From the NCBI RefSeq assembly GCF_001423245.1, contig NZ_LMOH01000004.1, forward strand, positions 48,820 to 112,819: a stretch of 64,000 nucleotides of DNA, in the 5' to 3' direction. The notes under the pieces were generated by a model, which was not told the DNA's origin, ran no database searches, and worked only from the letters and a program-made list of their open reading frames with translations. Each line of letters starts with the position of its first letter. Position 1 is the first letter of the stretch. Shown one piece after another: positions 45,743 through 59,115 of the stretch. Both the position numbers and the translations under genes were made by a program. Source of the DNA: Aureimonas sp. Leaf324. GTDB lineage: Bacteria > Pseudomonadota > Alphaproteobacteria > Rhizobiales > Rhizobiaceae.

Positions 45743-47257
45743 ATGAGTTTTCCGATGCGTCAGACGTCCGATCGGACCTCGTCCGGCAATGCCGAACTCG
45801 ACCATATCCTGAACGGCGGCCTGCCGACGGGGCGGCTCTACCTCGTGGAAGGGGCGCCCGGCTCCGGCAAGACGACGCTCGCCATGCGCTTCCTGATCGA
45901 CGGGGCGGAGCGCGGCGAGCGCTGCCTCTACGTCACCCTGTCGGAGACGCGCGAGGAGCTTCTGGCGGTCGCGGCCTCGCACGGGTTCGACCTGTCGGCG
46001 ATCGACATCTTCGAATTGTCGTCGGCGGAAGCCGTGCTCGGCGAGGGCCGCGAACAGTCGATCCTGCATTCCTTCGAGGTCGAACTCGGTGGGATGATCC
46101 AGCTGATCCAGGACGAGGTGGAGCGCGTGCGACCGCACCGCGTCGTGTTCGACAGCCTGTCGGAAATGCGGCTCCTGGCGCAGGACGCCTTGCGCTATCG
46201 CCGGCAGGTCCTGCTCCTGAAGCAATTCTTCGCCCCGCGCGGGGCCACCGTGATCCTGATCGACGACCTGACGGCGGAGGAATCCGGACGCCGCGACACC
46301 CATCTGCACAGTCTTTGCCACGGCGTCCTGACGCTGGAGCGCGTGACCCTCGACTTCGGCGCGGCGCGCCGCCGTCTTCAGGTGCAGAAGTTGCGCGGGG
46401 TCGATTTCGTGGCGGGCTACCACGACTTCACGATCCGGCGCGGCGGTCTGGCCGTGTTTCCGCGCCTGATTGCCGCCCGGCATCACCTCCCCTTCCTCGG
46501 CGACCCTATGGAAAGTGGCATCGCCGAACTCGACGCCCTGCTTTATGGGGGACCCCTGCGCGGTACGAGCACGCTGATCACCGGTCCGGCCGGCACTGGC
46601 AAGACGACGCTCGCGCTCCAGTACGTCGATGCTGCATGCCGGCGCGGCGAGCCTGCCACGATCTACGAGTTCGACGAGCGCATCGGCACGATGATGGTGC
46701 GTGCGAAGGCCATGGGGCTCGACCTCCAGCCGCATCTGGACACCGGGCTCCTGCACGTCATACAGATCGATCCGGCCGAAATCTCTCCCGGCGAATTCGC
46801 CTTCGGCGTCCAGCGCGAGGTGGAGGAGCGCGGCTGCCGCCTTCTCGTGATCGACAGCCTCAACGGCTATCTCGCGGCGATGCCTCAGGAGCAGCAGCTG
46901 ATCCTGCAGATCCACGAGCTCCTGTCCTATCTCAACCAGAAGGGCGTCGGCACTTTCCTGATCAACCCGCAGCACGGGCTGGTCGGCACCATGTCGACGG
47001 GCACCTTGAACATCTCCTATGTCGCCGACACGGTGATCCTGATCCGCTTCTTCGAGGCGGAGGGGCGGTTCCGCAAGGCGATCTCGGTCCTGAAGAACCG
47101 CAGCGGCCCGCACGAGGAGGCCATCCGCGAGCTCCGCATCGATGCCGGGGGCATACGCGTCGGCGAACCGCTCGTGCAGTTCCGCGGCATTCTCACCGGC
47201 ACGCCGGAATATTCTGGCGAAGTGGGACCGCTGATGGAAGAGCGAACACGTGCATAG
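45743..47257 (+). CDS. KaiC-like double RecA-type ATPase
   Basis: A 504-residue KaiC-family protein with two RecA-like ATPase domains: CI with Walker A GAPGSGKT (37-44) and CII with GPAGTGKT (281-288). The catalytic Glu pair of cyanobacterial KaiC is S67-E68 in CI and D311-E312 in CII. The CII phosphosite pair Ser431-Thr432 aligns with Ser425-Tyr426 (NISY). No kaiA or kaiB is nearby. It overlaps the next gene, a hybrid histidine kinase, by 8 bp, so the pair is probably a signalling unit, not a clock. Confidence 0.88.
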   Translation: MSFPMRQTSDRTSSGNAELDHILNGGLPTGRLYLVEGAPGSGKTTLAMRFLIDGAERGERCLYVTLSETREELLAVAASHGFDLSAIDIFELSSAEAVLGEGREQSILHSFEVELGGMIQLIQDEVERVRPHRVVFDSLSEMRLLAQDALRYRRQVLLLKQFFAPRGATVILIDDLTAEESGRRDTHLHSLCHGVLTLERVTLDFGAARRRLQVQKLRGVDFVAGYHDFTIRRGGLAVFPRLIAARHHLPFLGDPMESGIAELDALLYGGPLRGTSTLITGPAGTGKTTLALQYVDAACRRGEPATIYEFDERIGTMMVRAKAMGLDLQPHLDTGLLHVIQIDPAEISPGEFAFGVQREVEERGCRLLVIDSLNGYLAAMPQEQQLILQIHELLSYLNQKGVGTFLINPQHGLVGTMSTGTLNISYVADTVILIRFFEAEGRFRKAISVLKNRSGPHEEAIRELRIDAGGIRVGEPLVQFRGILTGTPEYSGEVGPLMEERTRA

Positions 47258-49334
47258 GCGGGCGGCGCAAGGGTTCGAGATCCTCATCTGCGCCCCCTTC
47301 GGGCGCGATGCCGAAAGCATGCGCGGACTGCTGACGCAGGAGGATTACCAGGCGACCGTCTGCGCCGACCTGAAGACGCTCAGCGCGCTGGTGGCCGGCG
47401 AGGCGGGCGGAAGCGTCGGGCTGATCCTCGTCACGCAGGAGGCCCTCGAGCTTGGCTTCGACACCCTGGCTGCCGCCCTTCGGACTCAGCCCGACTGGTC
47501 CGATATCCCGATCATGGTTCTGGCCGCGCGGCGCACGGGGCGAACCGATGCGATCGTCGGCCTGCGTCACCGCTTGCCCGACACCGTCACCAACGTGATG
47601 ATCCTGGAGCGGCCGCTCGGCATCGAGTCGCTGGTCAGCTCCATCGCCTCGTGCATGCGCGCGCGCCAGAAGCAGTTCGAGATGCGCGACCGGCTGCGCG
47701 AGCTGACCGCCAGCCGCGAGGCGCTGGCCGCGTCCGAGCGCGAGCTGCGGCTCGTCACCGACTCGCTGCCGGTCCTCATCGCCTTCGTCGATCGCGACCT
47801 CGTCTACCGCTTCGCCAACCGCGCCTACGAGGATTGGTTCGGCTCGGGGCCGGAAGCGGTGATCGGCCGCACGATCCCCGACATTCTCGGGCCGGACGCG
47901 TTCGAAACGCGCCGCGAGGCGGTGCGCCAGGCGCTCTCCGGCGAGCCGGCGCTGTTCGAGGCCCGGCTCGCCCGGCCCGGCCGGCCCGACCGCTTGTCGG
48001 AAATCCGCTACCTGCCGCGGCGCGACACGGCGGGCCGGGTCGACGGGTTCCACATCTTCGTGCTCGACGTAACGGCGCAGAAGCGCATGGAGACCGAGCT
48101 GCGCGAGGCGGCGGTGATGCTGGAGGCGCGCGTTGCCGAGCGCACCGAGGCGCTGTCGGCCGAGATGGCCCGGCGCGAGGGGGCGGAGGAGGCGCTGCGC
48201 CAGTCGCAGAAGATGGAGGCGATCGGCCAGCTGACGGGCGGCATCGCCCACGACTTCAACAACATGCTGGCCGGCGTCATCGGCTCGCTCGACCTGATGC
48301 GCCGTCGCATCGACACCGGCGACATGGAGGCCCTGGAGCGCTATCGCACCAACGCCATGCAGGCGGCCCAGCGTGCGGCGACCCTGACCGCGCGCCTCCT
48401 CGCCTTCGGCCGCCGGCAGTCGCTCGACCTCAAGGCGCTCGACCTCAACGCCGTCGTCGAGGGCATGGAGGACCTCCTGCGCCGGACGCTCGGCGAGAAC
48501 ATCGAGATCGCGACGGACCTGTGCGACGAGCCGCTCGTCGCGCGCACCGACGTCAGCCAGCTCGAGAACTCGCTCCTGAACCTGGCGATCAACGCGCGCG
48601 ACGCGATGCCGGACGGCGGGCGCCTCACCATCACGGCGCGCCGCGCCACCCCGGCGGAGACGGCCGCCGCTGCGCGCCCCGGACCCTTCGCCGTCCTGGA
48701 AGTCGCCGATACGGGCTCGGGCATGTCGCCCGAGACACTCGCCAAGGCCTTCGAGCCCTTCTTCACCACCAAGCCGCTCGGCCAGGGCACCGGCCTCGGC
48801 CTGTCGCAGATCTACGGTTTCGCCCGCCAGTCAGGCGGCCATGTCGCGATCGAGAGCCGGGAGGGCGAGGGGACGCGCATCCGCCTCCTCCTGCCCGCGG
48901 AAGCCGGGATGGTCGCGACGGAGACGGCAGCGGCGGTGGGCGAGGCGCCGGCGGGCGAGGGCGAGACGGTTCTCGTGGTGGAGGACGAGGGGCTCGTGCG
49001 CATGCTGATCGTCGACGTTCTCGGCGATCTCGGCTACCAGCCCCTCGAAGCGGTCGACGCCGCGATGGCGCTGCCGATGCTGGAATCCTCGGCGCGCATC
49101 GACCTTCTCGTCACCGATGTCGGCCTGCCCGGGATGAACGGCCGCCAGCTCGCCGAGATCGCGCGCCGCCTGCGGCCCGAACTCAAGATCCTGTTCGTCA
49201 CGGGCTACGCGGAATCGGCCTCGGTGCGCGGCGAGTTCCTCGGCGAGAACATGGACCTCATCGCCAAGCCCTTCGAATACGAGGCGCTGGGCGCCAAGGT
49301 GCGCGAGATGATCGTGGGGCGGCCTGCCGGCTGA
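47250..49334 (+). CDS. Hybrid histidine kinase (pseudo-REC, PAS, HisKA, HATPase, REC)
   Basis: A 694-residue cytosolic sensor kinase. The N-terminal 135 residues are receiver-like but lack the phospho-acceptor ([10 protein letters not shown] where Asp is expected). A PAS domain (about 166-280) precedes a coiled segment. The HisKA box has His334 in [11 protein letters not shown], followed by the HATPase with [17 protein letters not shown] and GTGLGLS. A C-terminal receiver has the phospho-Asp at about 623 ([10 protein letters not shown]). It starts with GTG overlapping the kaiC-like stop by 8 bp; KaiC-kinase pairs of this kind occur in other proteobacteria. Confidence 0.9.
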   Translation: MHRRAAQGFEILICAPFGRDAESMRGLLTQEDYQATVCADLKTLSALVAGEAGGSVGLILVTQEALELGFDTLAAALRTQPDWSDIPIMVLAARRTGRTDAIVGLRHRLPDTVTNVMILERPLGIESLVSSIASCMRARQKQFEMRDRLRELTASREALAASERELRLVTDSLPVLIAFVDRDLVYRFANRAYEDWFGSGPEAVIGRTIPDILGPDAFETRREAVRQALSGEPALFEARLARPGRPDRLSEIRYLPRRDTAGRVDGFHIFVLDVTAQKRMETELREAAVMLEARVAERTEALSAEMARREGAEEALRQSQKMEAIGQLTGGIAHDFNNMLAGVIGSLDLMRRRIDTGDMEALERYRTNAMQAAQRAATLTARLLAFGRRQSLDLKALDLNAVVEGMEDLLRRTLGENIEIATDLCDEPLVARTDVSQLENSLLNLAINARDAMPDGGRLTITARRATPAETAAAARPGPFAVLEVADTGSGMSPETLAKAFEPFFTTKPLGQGTGLGLSQIYGFARQSGGHVAIESREGEGTRIRLLLPAEAGMVATETAAAVGEAPAGEGETVLVVEDEGLVRMLIVDVLGDLGYQPLEAVDAAMALPMLESSARIDLLVTDVGLPGMNGRQLAEIARRLRPELKILFVTGYAESASVRGEFLGENMDLIAKPFEYEALGAKVREMIVGRPAG

Positions 49335-49353
49335 CCGGCCGCCCGCTCGCGGA

Positions 49354-49737
49354 TCAGCAGTTGGCGGCGATGCCCTGCGTGTCGTTGGCCGCGCGCGCCG
49401 TCTGGCAGGCCGCGTCGCGCGTCAGGTTGTTGAGGCCCTGCTTGGCGGCGTCGATCGCCTGACCCGTCGCCTCCTGGGCGCGCTGGAGCGCCGGGGCGGC
49501 GGCATCGCGCGCCTCGGTCGCCGCGGCGCCGATCGCCTGGCCGGTCTCGCGGCCCGCCTGTCCGATCGCGTCCGCGGCTTCCTGCGCCTCGGTGCGCGCC
49601 GTGCCGGCGGGCGTCGTTGCCGTGGTGGTGGTGGTCGTCGTGGCCGGCGCGGTGGCGGCCGGCGTCGAGGGCGCGTCGTCGCCGCAGGCGGCCAGCGCCA
49701 GCGTCGCTGCGATGGCGAAGGGCGTCAGCTTGTTCAT
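49354..49737 (-). CDS. Small Ala/Thr-rich putative lipoprotein
   Basis: A 127-residue protein with a lipoprotein signal peptide; the lipobox is LAAC with Cys18. A Thr-rich stretch (TTTTTTTATT) leads into an Ala-rich helical repeat region (EAADAIGQAG, ATEARDAAAPALQRAQEATGQAIDAAKQGLNNL) that resembles coiled-coil surface lipoproteins. Two cysteines near the C-terminus could form a disulfide. It is divergent from the SH3-type gene. Function unknown. Confidence 0.72.
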   Translation of the reverse strand: MNKLTPFAIAATLALAACGDDAPSTPAATAPATTTTTTTATTPAGTARTEAQEAADAIGQAGRETGQAIGAAATEARDAAAPALQRAQEATGQAIDAAKQGLNNLTRDAACQTARAANDTQGIAANC

Positions 49738-50000
49738 TCGTTGAGATCCTCTGTTGAAGCCGCGTGTGCGGCGTCCCCCCTGTCCCGCAAGGTGCGGCGC
49801 GCCGGACCGGTTTCAAGAGCCGGCTACCGGCGGCGGGGCGAGCGCCTTCGCGATGGAGGCGCGGGAGATATCGAACCGGAACAACAGGTTGCGGGGCGAA
49901 CGTTCGAATGTGCCGCCGGGCGCTCTCGAAATGTTCACCATCCATGCACCTTCGCCGCGTAAGTCTTCGGCAAACGCCCGTCAGCCGAGGGAGCCGCGTC

Positions 50001-50759
50001 ATGACCCAGCGCAAGCCGCGTTCGCGCAAGGGCGCCAAGCCGTCCGCCGCCGCCGCGCGCCGGGTCGGCCCGGTGTGGTGGGGGCTCGGTATCCTCGCGG
50101 TCGGCTGGATCGCCTTCGACGCCAACCGCGCGGTCGTCGAGCGGCACGTGCCGCAGGTTGCCGCGCTGGAGCGGATGCTGACCGGAGCAAAGCCGCCCGC
50201 CCCGGCCCGCCGCGACGCCGCGCCGAAGCGCGCGGCCGAGCCGCCGGTGGCCGTGGAGCGACCCCGCGCCGCCGAACCGCGCGCCGCCGACCCGAGACAG
50301 GCGGCGCTTCGCCCGCCCGCGGCCAACCCGCTGCCGCCGCGCGCGGCCGTGCCGGATGCGCGCCCGGCCTCCGCCGCGCCCGCGTCGGCCCCGGCTCCGA
50401 CCCCGGCCGCCCGGTCGGCCGTCGCCGTGTCCGCCAGGGTCGAGCGAGCGGCCCCGGCCGGCGAGGGGCGGTTCGTCACCCGATCGCCGACGCCGCTGCG
50501 CCGCGCTCCGTCCGCCGGCGCGCCCGCCTGGATGGTGCTGGACGCCGGGCGGCCGCTGCGCGTCACGCGCCGCGAGGGGCACTTCGCCCGCGTGGAATCG
50601 GGCATCTTCACCGGCTGGGTCGAGGCTGCCGTGGTGCCCGACGCCGCCGCGCCTTCGGCCGCCCCGGTGCCGGCGCGCGCGACCACCATGCCGACGCTGG
50701 CCGCGGCCGACGCCCGCCGCGGCGGGCCGGTGCCTTCGGCGAGCGTGCCTGGCCGCTGA
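50001..50759 (+). CDS. SH3-type domain membrane-anchored protein
   Basis: A 252-residue protein with a basic N-terminus, one transmembrane helix (about 24-41, VWWGLGILAVGWIAFDA), a long Ala/Pro/Arg-rich linker and a bacterial SH3-like domain at about 155-215 (LRRAPSAGAPAWMVLDAGRPLRVTRREGHFARVESGIFTGWVEAAVV). SH3b domains often bind peptidoglycan or metal. The ATG at 50001 has GAGGGAG upstream; the open frame extends to 49764 without support. It faces away from the lipoprotein gene. Confidence 0.72.
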   Translation: MTQRKPRSRKGAKPSAAAARRVGPVWWGLGILAVGWIAFDANRAVVERHVPQVAALERMLTGAKPPAPARRDAAPKRAAEPPVAVERPRAAEPRAADPRQAALRPPAANPLPPRAAVPDARPASAAPASAPAPTPAARSAVAVSARVERAAPAGEGRFVTRSPTPLRRAPSAGAPAWMVLDAGRPLRVTRREGHFARVESGIFTGWVEAAVVPDAAAPSAAPVPARATTMPTLAAADARRGGPVPSASVPGR

Positions 50760-50995
50760 ACGACCCCGGATTTGTTCGGCAGCGGCGTGAGGGATTACAG
50801 CGCCGCCGGTCATGCGGCACCGCGCCAACGGCGCTGCAGCAGAATGTTCCAAAAGGCGGCAGCCGATCGCGCCGAACCGATCATCATTCTTCAATGAGTT
50901 TCACTCACGATTTCGGCATTCCGACGTCGTGGACGCGGCGTGGCCTCTCGAGGCTCGCGGCGTCCGGTCATAACCTCGCGTGAGGCGCCCTGCCG

Positions 50996-53221
50996 ATGAA
51001 GATGACGATGAGCCACATCAGGATCGGCACGCGGATCCTCGTCGTCGCGGCGATCCCGACGCTGGCGCTTCTCGGCATGGCGGTGAAGACCAATCTGTCG
51101 ACCCTGCGGGCGGCATCCGAGGCCGGGATGGTGGCGGACCTGTCCGGCACGGCCGCGGCGATCGGCGCGGTGATGCACGAGGTGCAGAAGGAGCGCGCGA
51201 CCTCCACCGGCTTCACCGCCGCCAAGGGCAAGGGCGAGTTCGCCGGGCTTCTCGACCAGCAGCGCACAGCGGTGGACGCGGCGATCGCGCGCTTCCGGGC
51301 GCTCGACCTCGCCGCGCCCGAGGCGCCGGGCGACGCTGTCCTGAAGGATCTGGCGCGCGACGCGCAGACCCGCCTCGACGCGATCGCGCCGATCCGCGAG
51401 GGCATCTCGGCGCTGAAGGCCAAGCCCGCCGACGTCGCGGCCACCTTCGGGCAGGCGGTCGACAGCCTGATCGCCGTGGTCGGATCGATGAACCGGCTGA
51501 CCACCAACAGCGAAATCTCGGACCGCATCCTCGCCTACACCTCGCTGCTGCAGGCCAAGGAGGGGGCGGGCCGCGAGCGCACCGCCGGCGTCACCGCCTT
51601 CACCGCCGGCGGCTTCACGCCCGAACTCTACCGCGACTTCGTCGGCGAGGCGGCGGCGCAGAACGCCCGCTTCTCGAGCTTCCGGGACCGCGCGACGCCG
51701 GACGCCCGGCAGGCGCTCGACGCCATGCTGAAGAGCCCTGTCGGCAAGCGCGTCGACGGCATGCGCACGACCGGCCTCCAGGGGCCCTTCGGCGGCACGA
51801 TCTCGTTCGTCACCGGCAAGGACTGGTTCGACGCGAGCTCGGCCCGCATCGACGCCCTGAAGGACATCCAGGATACGGTGAGCGCGGACCTCGGCGCCTT
51901 CGCCACCACGACGGCCGCGACCGAGAAGCAGGCGCTCGTCCTGTCGCTGGGTCTGACGGCGGGCCTTCTCCTGCTCGTCGCGCTGATGGTCGCCTCGGTG
52001 ACGCGCTCGATCACGCGGCCCGTCGGGCGCCTCGTGCGCATCATGCGGGACCTTGCGGGCGGGCAGGCCGACACGGCCCTCGACGTCGCGCCGGACCGCA
52101 GCGAGATCGGCGACATGGTGCGCTGCGTCACCGTGTTCCGCGACAACGCCGTCGAACGGCTGCGGCTGGAGGGCGAGATCGACGCCAACCGCTCGCTTTC
52201 GGAGCGCGAGCGGCTGGAGCGCGACCGCGCCCGGACTGAGGAGGCGGCCGAGATCACGCTCGCGATGGAGCGGCTCGCCGCGGGCCTTCATGCCATCGCG
52301 GACGGCCAGCTCACCCACCGCATCGACACCGCGTTCGCCCCGCGCCTCGAGCCGGTCCGCCTCGATTTCAACGGCGCGATCGCGCGGCTGGAGGAGACGC
52401 TGATGGACGTGCGCACCAACGCGCAGGCCATCGCCACCGGTTCCAGCGAGATCGCGGCGGCCGCGGGCGACCTGTCGCAGCGCACCGAGCAGCAGGCGGC
52501 CAATCTCGAGGAGACGGTGGCCGCGCTCGGTGAGGTGACGCGCGGCATCAACTTGGCGGCCGCCGACGCCGGCAAGGCGCAAGGGTCGGCCACGCAGGCG
52601 TTGCGCAGTGCCGAGAAGGGGGGCGAGATCGTCGCCCGAGCCGTCTCGGCGATGAGCGAGATCGAAGCCTCGTCCCAGCGTATCGGCTCGATCATCGGCG
52701 TCATCGACGAGATCGCCTTCCAGACCAACCTGCTGGCGCTCAACGCCGGCGTCGAGGCAGCACGCGCCGGCGAAGCCGGGCGCGGGTTCGCGGTGGTGGC
52801 GCAGGAGGTGCGGGGTCTCGCCCAGCGCTCGGCCGAAGCCGCCAAGGAGATCAAGACCCTCATCGCGCTTTCGCGAACGCAGGTCGAGGCGGGTGTCGAT
52901 CTCGTCACCGCCTCGGGACGCAGCCTCGAGGACATCGTCTTGCAGGTCGGCGACGTCACCCGCACGGTGGAAGGCATCGCCCGCGCGGCGCGCGAACAGG
53001 CCGCCTCGCTGAAGGAGGTGTCGATCGCCGCCGACCAGATGGACAAGGTCACCCAGCAGAACGCCGCGATGGTCGAGGAGATTACTGCCGCGACGCAGAA
53101 CCTGATGCGCGAAACCGACGATCTCGCCGGGCTCGTCGACCGGTTCGAGACGCGGCAGAGCGGCAGCGGCGCGGCGACCCAAGCGGTCGTTCACGCGATG
53201 CCCCGCCGTCGCGCAGCCTGA
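50996..53221 (+). CDS. Methyl-accepting chemotaxis protein with NIT-type sensor domain
   Basis: A 741-residue chemoreceptor: membrane helix about 10-30, periplasmic NIT-type (nitrate/nitrite-sensing-like) domain about 50-300 ([24 protein letters not shown] is its signature), second helix about 314-334, HAMP about 336-390, and the signalling domain with hairpin tip around 570-600 ([37 protein letters not shown]). The C-terminus lacks a CheR-binding pentapeptide. It converges on a response-regulator gene and is close to a urea transporter, so nitrogen-compound taxis is an attractive idea. Confidence 0.9.
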   Translation: MKMTMSHIRIGTRILVVAAIPTLALLGMAVKTNLSTLRAASEAGMVADLSGTAAAIGAVMHEVQKERATSTGFTAAKGKGEFAGLLDQQRTAVDAAIARFRALDLAAPEAPGDAVLKDLARDAQTRLDAIAPIREGISALKAKPADVAATFGQAVDSLIAVVGSMNRLTTNSEISDRILAYTSLLQAKEGAGRERTAGVTAFTAGGFTPELYRDFVGEAAAQNARFSSFRDRATPDARQALDAMLKSPVGKRVDGMRTTGLQGPFGGTISFVTGKDWFDASSARIDALKDIQDTVSADLGAFATTTAATEKQALVLSLGLTAGLLLLVALMVASVTRSITRPVGRLVRIMRDLAGGQADTALDVAPDRSEIGDMVRCVTVFRDNAVERLRLEGEIDANRSLSERERLERDRARTEEAAEITLAMERLAAGLHAIADGQLTHRIDTAFAPRLEPVRLDFNGAIARLEETLMDVRTNAQAIATGSSEIAAAAGDLSQRTEQQAANLEETVAALGEVTRGINLAAADAGKAQGSATQALRSAEKGGEIVARAVSAMSEIEASSQRIGSIIGVIDEIAFQTNLLALNAGVEAARAGEAGRGFAVVAQEVRGLAQRSAEAAKEIKTLIALSRTQVEAGVDLVTASGRSLEDIVLQVGDVTRTVEGIARAAREQAASLKEVSIAADQMDKVTQQNAAMVEEITAATQNLMRETDDLAGLVDRFETRQSGSGAATQAVVHAMPRRRAA

Positions 53222-53225
53222 CGCG

Positions 53226-54138
53226 TCAGCGCTCCGACAGGGTCTTCATCACCAGGAACGTCGCCGACGCCCGGTTCTCGACGCCGAGCTTGGCGAAGAC
53301 GACCTCGAGATGCTTGTTCACGGTGCGCGGGGAAAGCGACAGGATCTCGGCGATGTCGCGGTTGGACTTGCCGCGCGACAGCCAGACGAGGACGTCGGCC
53401 TCGCGCGCGGTGAGCTGAAAGCGGTCGCGCAAGGTCGCTTCCTCGGCGGACGCGTCCTCGACGGCGAGGCGGAAGAGGTGTTCGCCGTCGCTCATCCGGC
53501 CGACGAAATTGAGCGTCGTGCGGCGGTCGGGATCGGAGGGCAGGGCCCATCCGCCGGCCGGCACGCGCGCCGGCTCGGCCCCTGCCGCCAGCCACTCCTG
53601 CGCGGCCGAGGGCAGAGCGGCCTCGCCGGCCCCGCCGCCCAGAAGTCGTCCCGCCTGCGGCGTCGCCCACAGGATGCGGCCCGCCCCGTCGGCGGCGAAC
53701 AGGAAGCGACCCGTCGTGTCGAGCGCGGCGCGCGCGCTCTGCGCCGAGCGGGCATTGCCGAGATGGACGCGGATGCGGGCGAGAAGCTCGTCCGGCACGA
53801 TCGGCTTCACCACGTAGTCGACGCCGCCGGCCTCCAGCCCACGCACCACGTGCTCGGTCTCGCCGAGCCCGGTCATGAAGATCACCGGCACATGGCGCAG
53901 CGCCGGGTCGGCCTTGAGGCGGCGCGTCGTCTCGAACCCGTCGATGCCCGGCATCATCGCGTCCATCAGGACGATGTCGGGCGTGATCTCGGCGGCGATG
54001 CCGAGTGCCTGCTCGCCTTCCAGCGCCACCAGCACCGTCGCCCCCGTCGCCTCGATCGCATCGGTGAGGAGGCGCAGCGTGTCGGGCGAATCGTCCACCA
54101 CCAGCACGATATGGCTCTCGCCGCCTCGGCCGCCGTCC

Positions 54139-54146
<8 letters not shown>
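53226..54146 (-). CDS. REC-LuxR response regulator
   Basis: A 306-residue response regulator: receiver domain about 12-130 with phospho-Asp62 in IVLMDAMMPGIDG and Lys in VDYVVKPI, a middle PAS-like region (FLFAADGAGRILWATPQAGRLLG), and a C-terminal LuxR HTH (about 240-300; LTAREADVLVWLSRGKSNRDIAEILSLSPRTVNKHLEVVFAKLGV). Start at the ATG at 54146 with AGGAGG seven bases upstream; an ATG at 54149 is also possible. It overlaps the end of the permease-kinase gene by 8 bp and is its likely cognate output. Confidence 0.92.
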
Positions 54147-57519
<3,373 letters not shown>

Positions 57520-57578
57520 TCCGGTCCCGGTCGGTTGGCTTGGCCCCCGATCCTATGCGCAGGCCGGAGGCCGGCGTC

Positions 57579-57594
57579 TACGTCATTTGACGTA
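57579..57594. promoter_or_regulatory. Perfect 16-bp palindrome between the sensor kinase and urtA
   Basis: TACGTCA-TT-TGACGTA is a perfect dyad with 7-base arms, 60 bp upstream of the permease-kinase gene and 80 bp upstream of urtA. Its size and symmetry suit a dimeric LuxR-type response regulator, such as the one encoded two genes away. No sigma-54 promoter was seen in this gap. Confidence 0.6.
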
Positions 57595-57673
57595 TGTCCC
57601 CGCGCGGCGCGCCGTCCGATGGTCCCGTCCGTGCGGCGGGGGTGCCGCGAACCATCCATGAGGGGATCAACCC

Positions 57674-58978
57674 ATGCGAGTTTCGACGAAGGCCGGTTGG
57701 CTCTTGGGCGCCTATGCCGCCACCACGTTCGCGGCGGGTCTTGCCGCCCATGCGCAGGAAGACACGATCAAGGTCGGCATCCTCCACTCGCTGTCGGGCA
57801 CGATGGCGATCTCGGAGACGACCCTGAAGGACGCCATGCTCATGCTCATCGACGAGCAGAACAAGAAGGGTGGCCTCCTCGGCAAGAAGCTCGAGGCAGT
57901 GGTTGTCGACCCCGCGTCCGACTGGCCGCTCTTCGCCGAGCGTGCGCGCGGCCTCATCGCGCAGGACAAGGTCGCGGCCGTCTTCGGCTGCTGGACCTCG
58001 GTCTCACGCAAGTCGGTGCTGCCGGTGTTCAAGGAGCTGAACTCGATCCTGTTCTACCCCGTCCAGTACGAGGGCGAGGAATCCGAGCGCAACGTCTTCT
58101 ACACGGGCGCCGCGCCCAACCAGCAGGCGATCCCGGCCGTCGACTACCTGATGAACGAGGGCGTCGAGCGCTGGGTGCTGGAAGGCACCGACTACGTCTA
58201 TCCGCGCACCACCAACAAGATTCTCGAGGCGTACCTCAAGTCCAAAGGCGTCGCGGCGGAGGACATCAAGGTCAACTACACGCCCTTCGGCTTCTCCGAC
58301 TGGCAGACCGAGGTCTCGCAGATCAAGGAGTTCGGCGGCGCCGGCAAGAAGACCGCGGTGGTCTCGACCGTCAACGGCGACGCCAACGTGCCCTTCTACA
58401 AGGAACTCGCCAACCAGGGCGTGTCGGCCTCCGACATCCCGGTCGTCGCCTTCTCGGTCGGCGAGGAGGAACTCGCCGGCATCGACACCAAGCCGCTGGT
58501 CGGCCACCTCGCGGCCTGGAACTACTTCCAGTCGGTCGACACGCCGGAGAACGAGGCGTTCATCGCCAAGTGGCGTGAGTTCACCAAGGACGACAAGCGC
58601 GTGACCAACGACCCGATGGAGGCCCACTACATCGGCTTCAACATGTGGGTGAAGGCCGTCGAGGCCGCCGGCACCACCGACACCGACAAGGTGATCGACG
58701 CGATGGTCGGCGTCTCCGTGCCGAACCTCACCGGCGGCTTCTCCTCGATGGGCGCTAATCACCACATCACCAAGCCCGTCCTGATCGGCGAGATCCAGGA
58801 AGACGGCCAGTTCGAGGTGGTGAACGAGACGGCGGGCCTCGTGCTCGGCGACGAGTGGTCCGACTATCTCCCGGAATCCAAGCCGCTCATCGCCGACTGG
58901 CGCGCCCCGATGTCCTGCGGAAACTTCAACACCGAGACCGGCAAGTGCGGCGGTGCCGGAGTTGCGGCCTCCAACTGA
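57674..58978 (+). CDS. urtA: Urea ABC transporter substrate-binding protein
   Basis: A 434-residue periplasmic binding protein of the urea/short-chain-amide group. The signal peptide ends near residue 27 (AAHAQ). The mature protein begins EDTIKVGILHSLSGTMAISETTLKDA and has VFGCWTSVSRKSVLPVFKELNSILFYPVQYEGEE, the UrtA/FmdD signature, and EGTDYVYPRT. It leads urtABCDE, about 150 bp from the divergent sensor kinase gene. Two strong hairpins follow it before urtB, as is common after binding-protein genes. Confidence 0.95.
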   Translation: MRVSTKAGWLLGAYAATTFAAGLAAHAQEDTIKVGILHSLSGTMAISETTLKDAMLMLIDEQNKKGGLLGKKLEAVVVDPASDWPLFAERARGLIAQDKVAAVFGCWTSVSRKSVLPVFKELNSILFYPVQYEGEESERNVFYTGAAPNQQAIPAVDYLMNEGVERWVLEGTDYVYPRTTNKILEAYLKSKGVAAEDIKVNYTPFGFSDWQTEVSQIKEFGGAGKKTAVVSTVNGDANVPFYKELANQGVSASDIPVVAFSVGEEELAGIDTKPLVGHLAAWNYFQSVDTPENEAFIAKWREFTKDDKRVTNDPMEAHYIGFNMWVKAVEAAGTTDTDKVIDAMVGVSVPNLTGGFSSMGANHHITKPVLIGEIQEDGQFEVVNETAGLVLGDEWSDYLPESKPLIADWRAPMSCGNFNTETGKCGGAGVAASN

Positions 58979-58985
58979 CCGCGCG

Positions 58986-59044
58986 GGGAGGGGCCGTCCC
59001 GGCGGCCCCTCCCGATCCTCTCGCCCCGCCGGCCCGGCGGGGCG
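58986..59044 (+). other. Tandem hairpins between urtA and urtB
   Basis: Hairpin 1 has perfect 10-base arms (GGGAGGGGCC 58986-58995; GGCCCCTCCC 59004-59013) and an 8-base loop. Hairpin 2 has perfect 11-base arms (CGCCCCGCCGG 59022-59032; CCGGCGGGGCG 59034-59044). No T-run follows. They probably stabilise urtA mRNA or partly terminate, giving more binding protein than permease. Confidence 0.68.
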
Positions 59045-59115
59045 CTCGTCCTTCGATCTTCCGCGAGCGTCGGCCCCACCTCGACGAGCGCGCGACCCCG
59101 GTCTGGAGTGGACCC

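Noticed and set aside
57520..57673. Sigma-54 promoter (TGGC-type -24 with TTGC-type -12) for urtA
   Set aside because: No GG and GC dinucleotide pair with the correct spacing and flanks was found.
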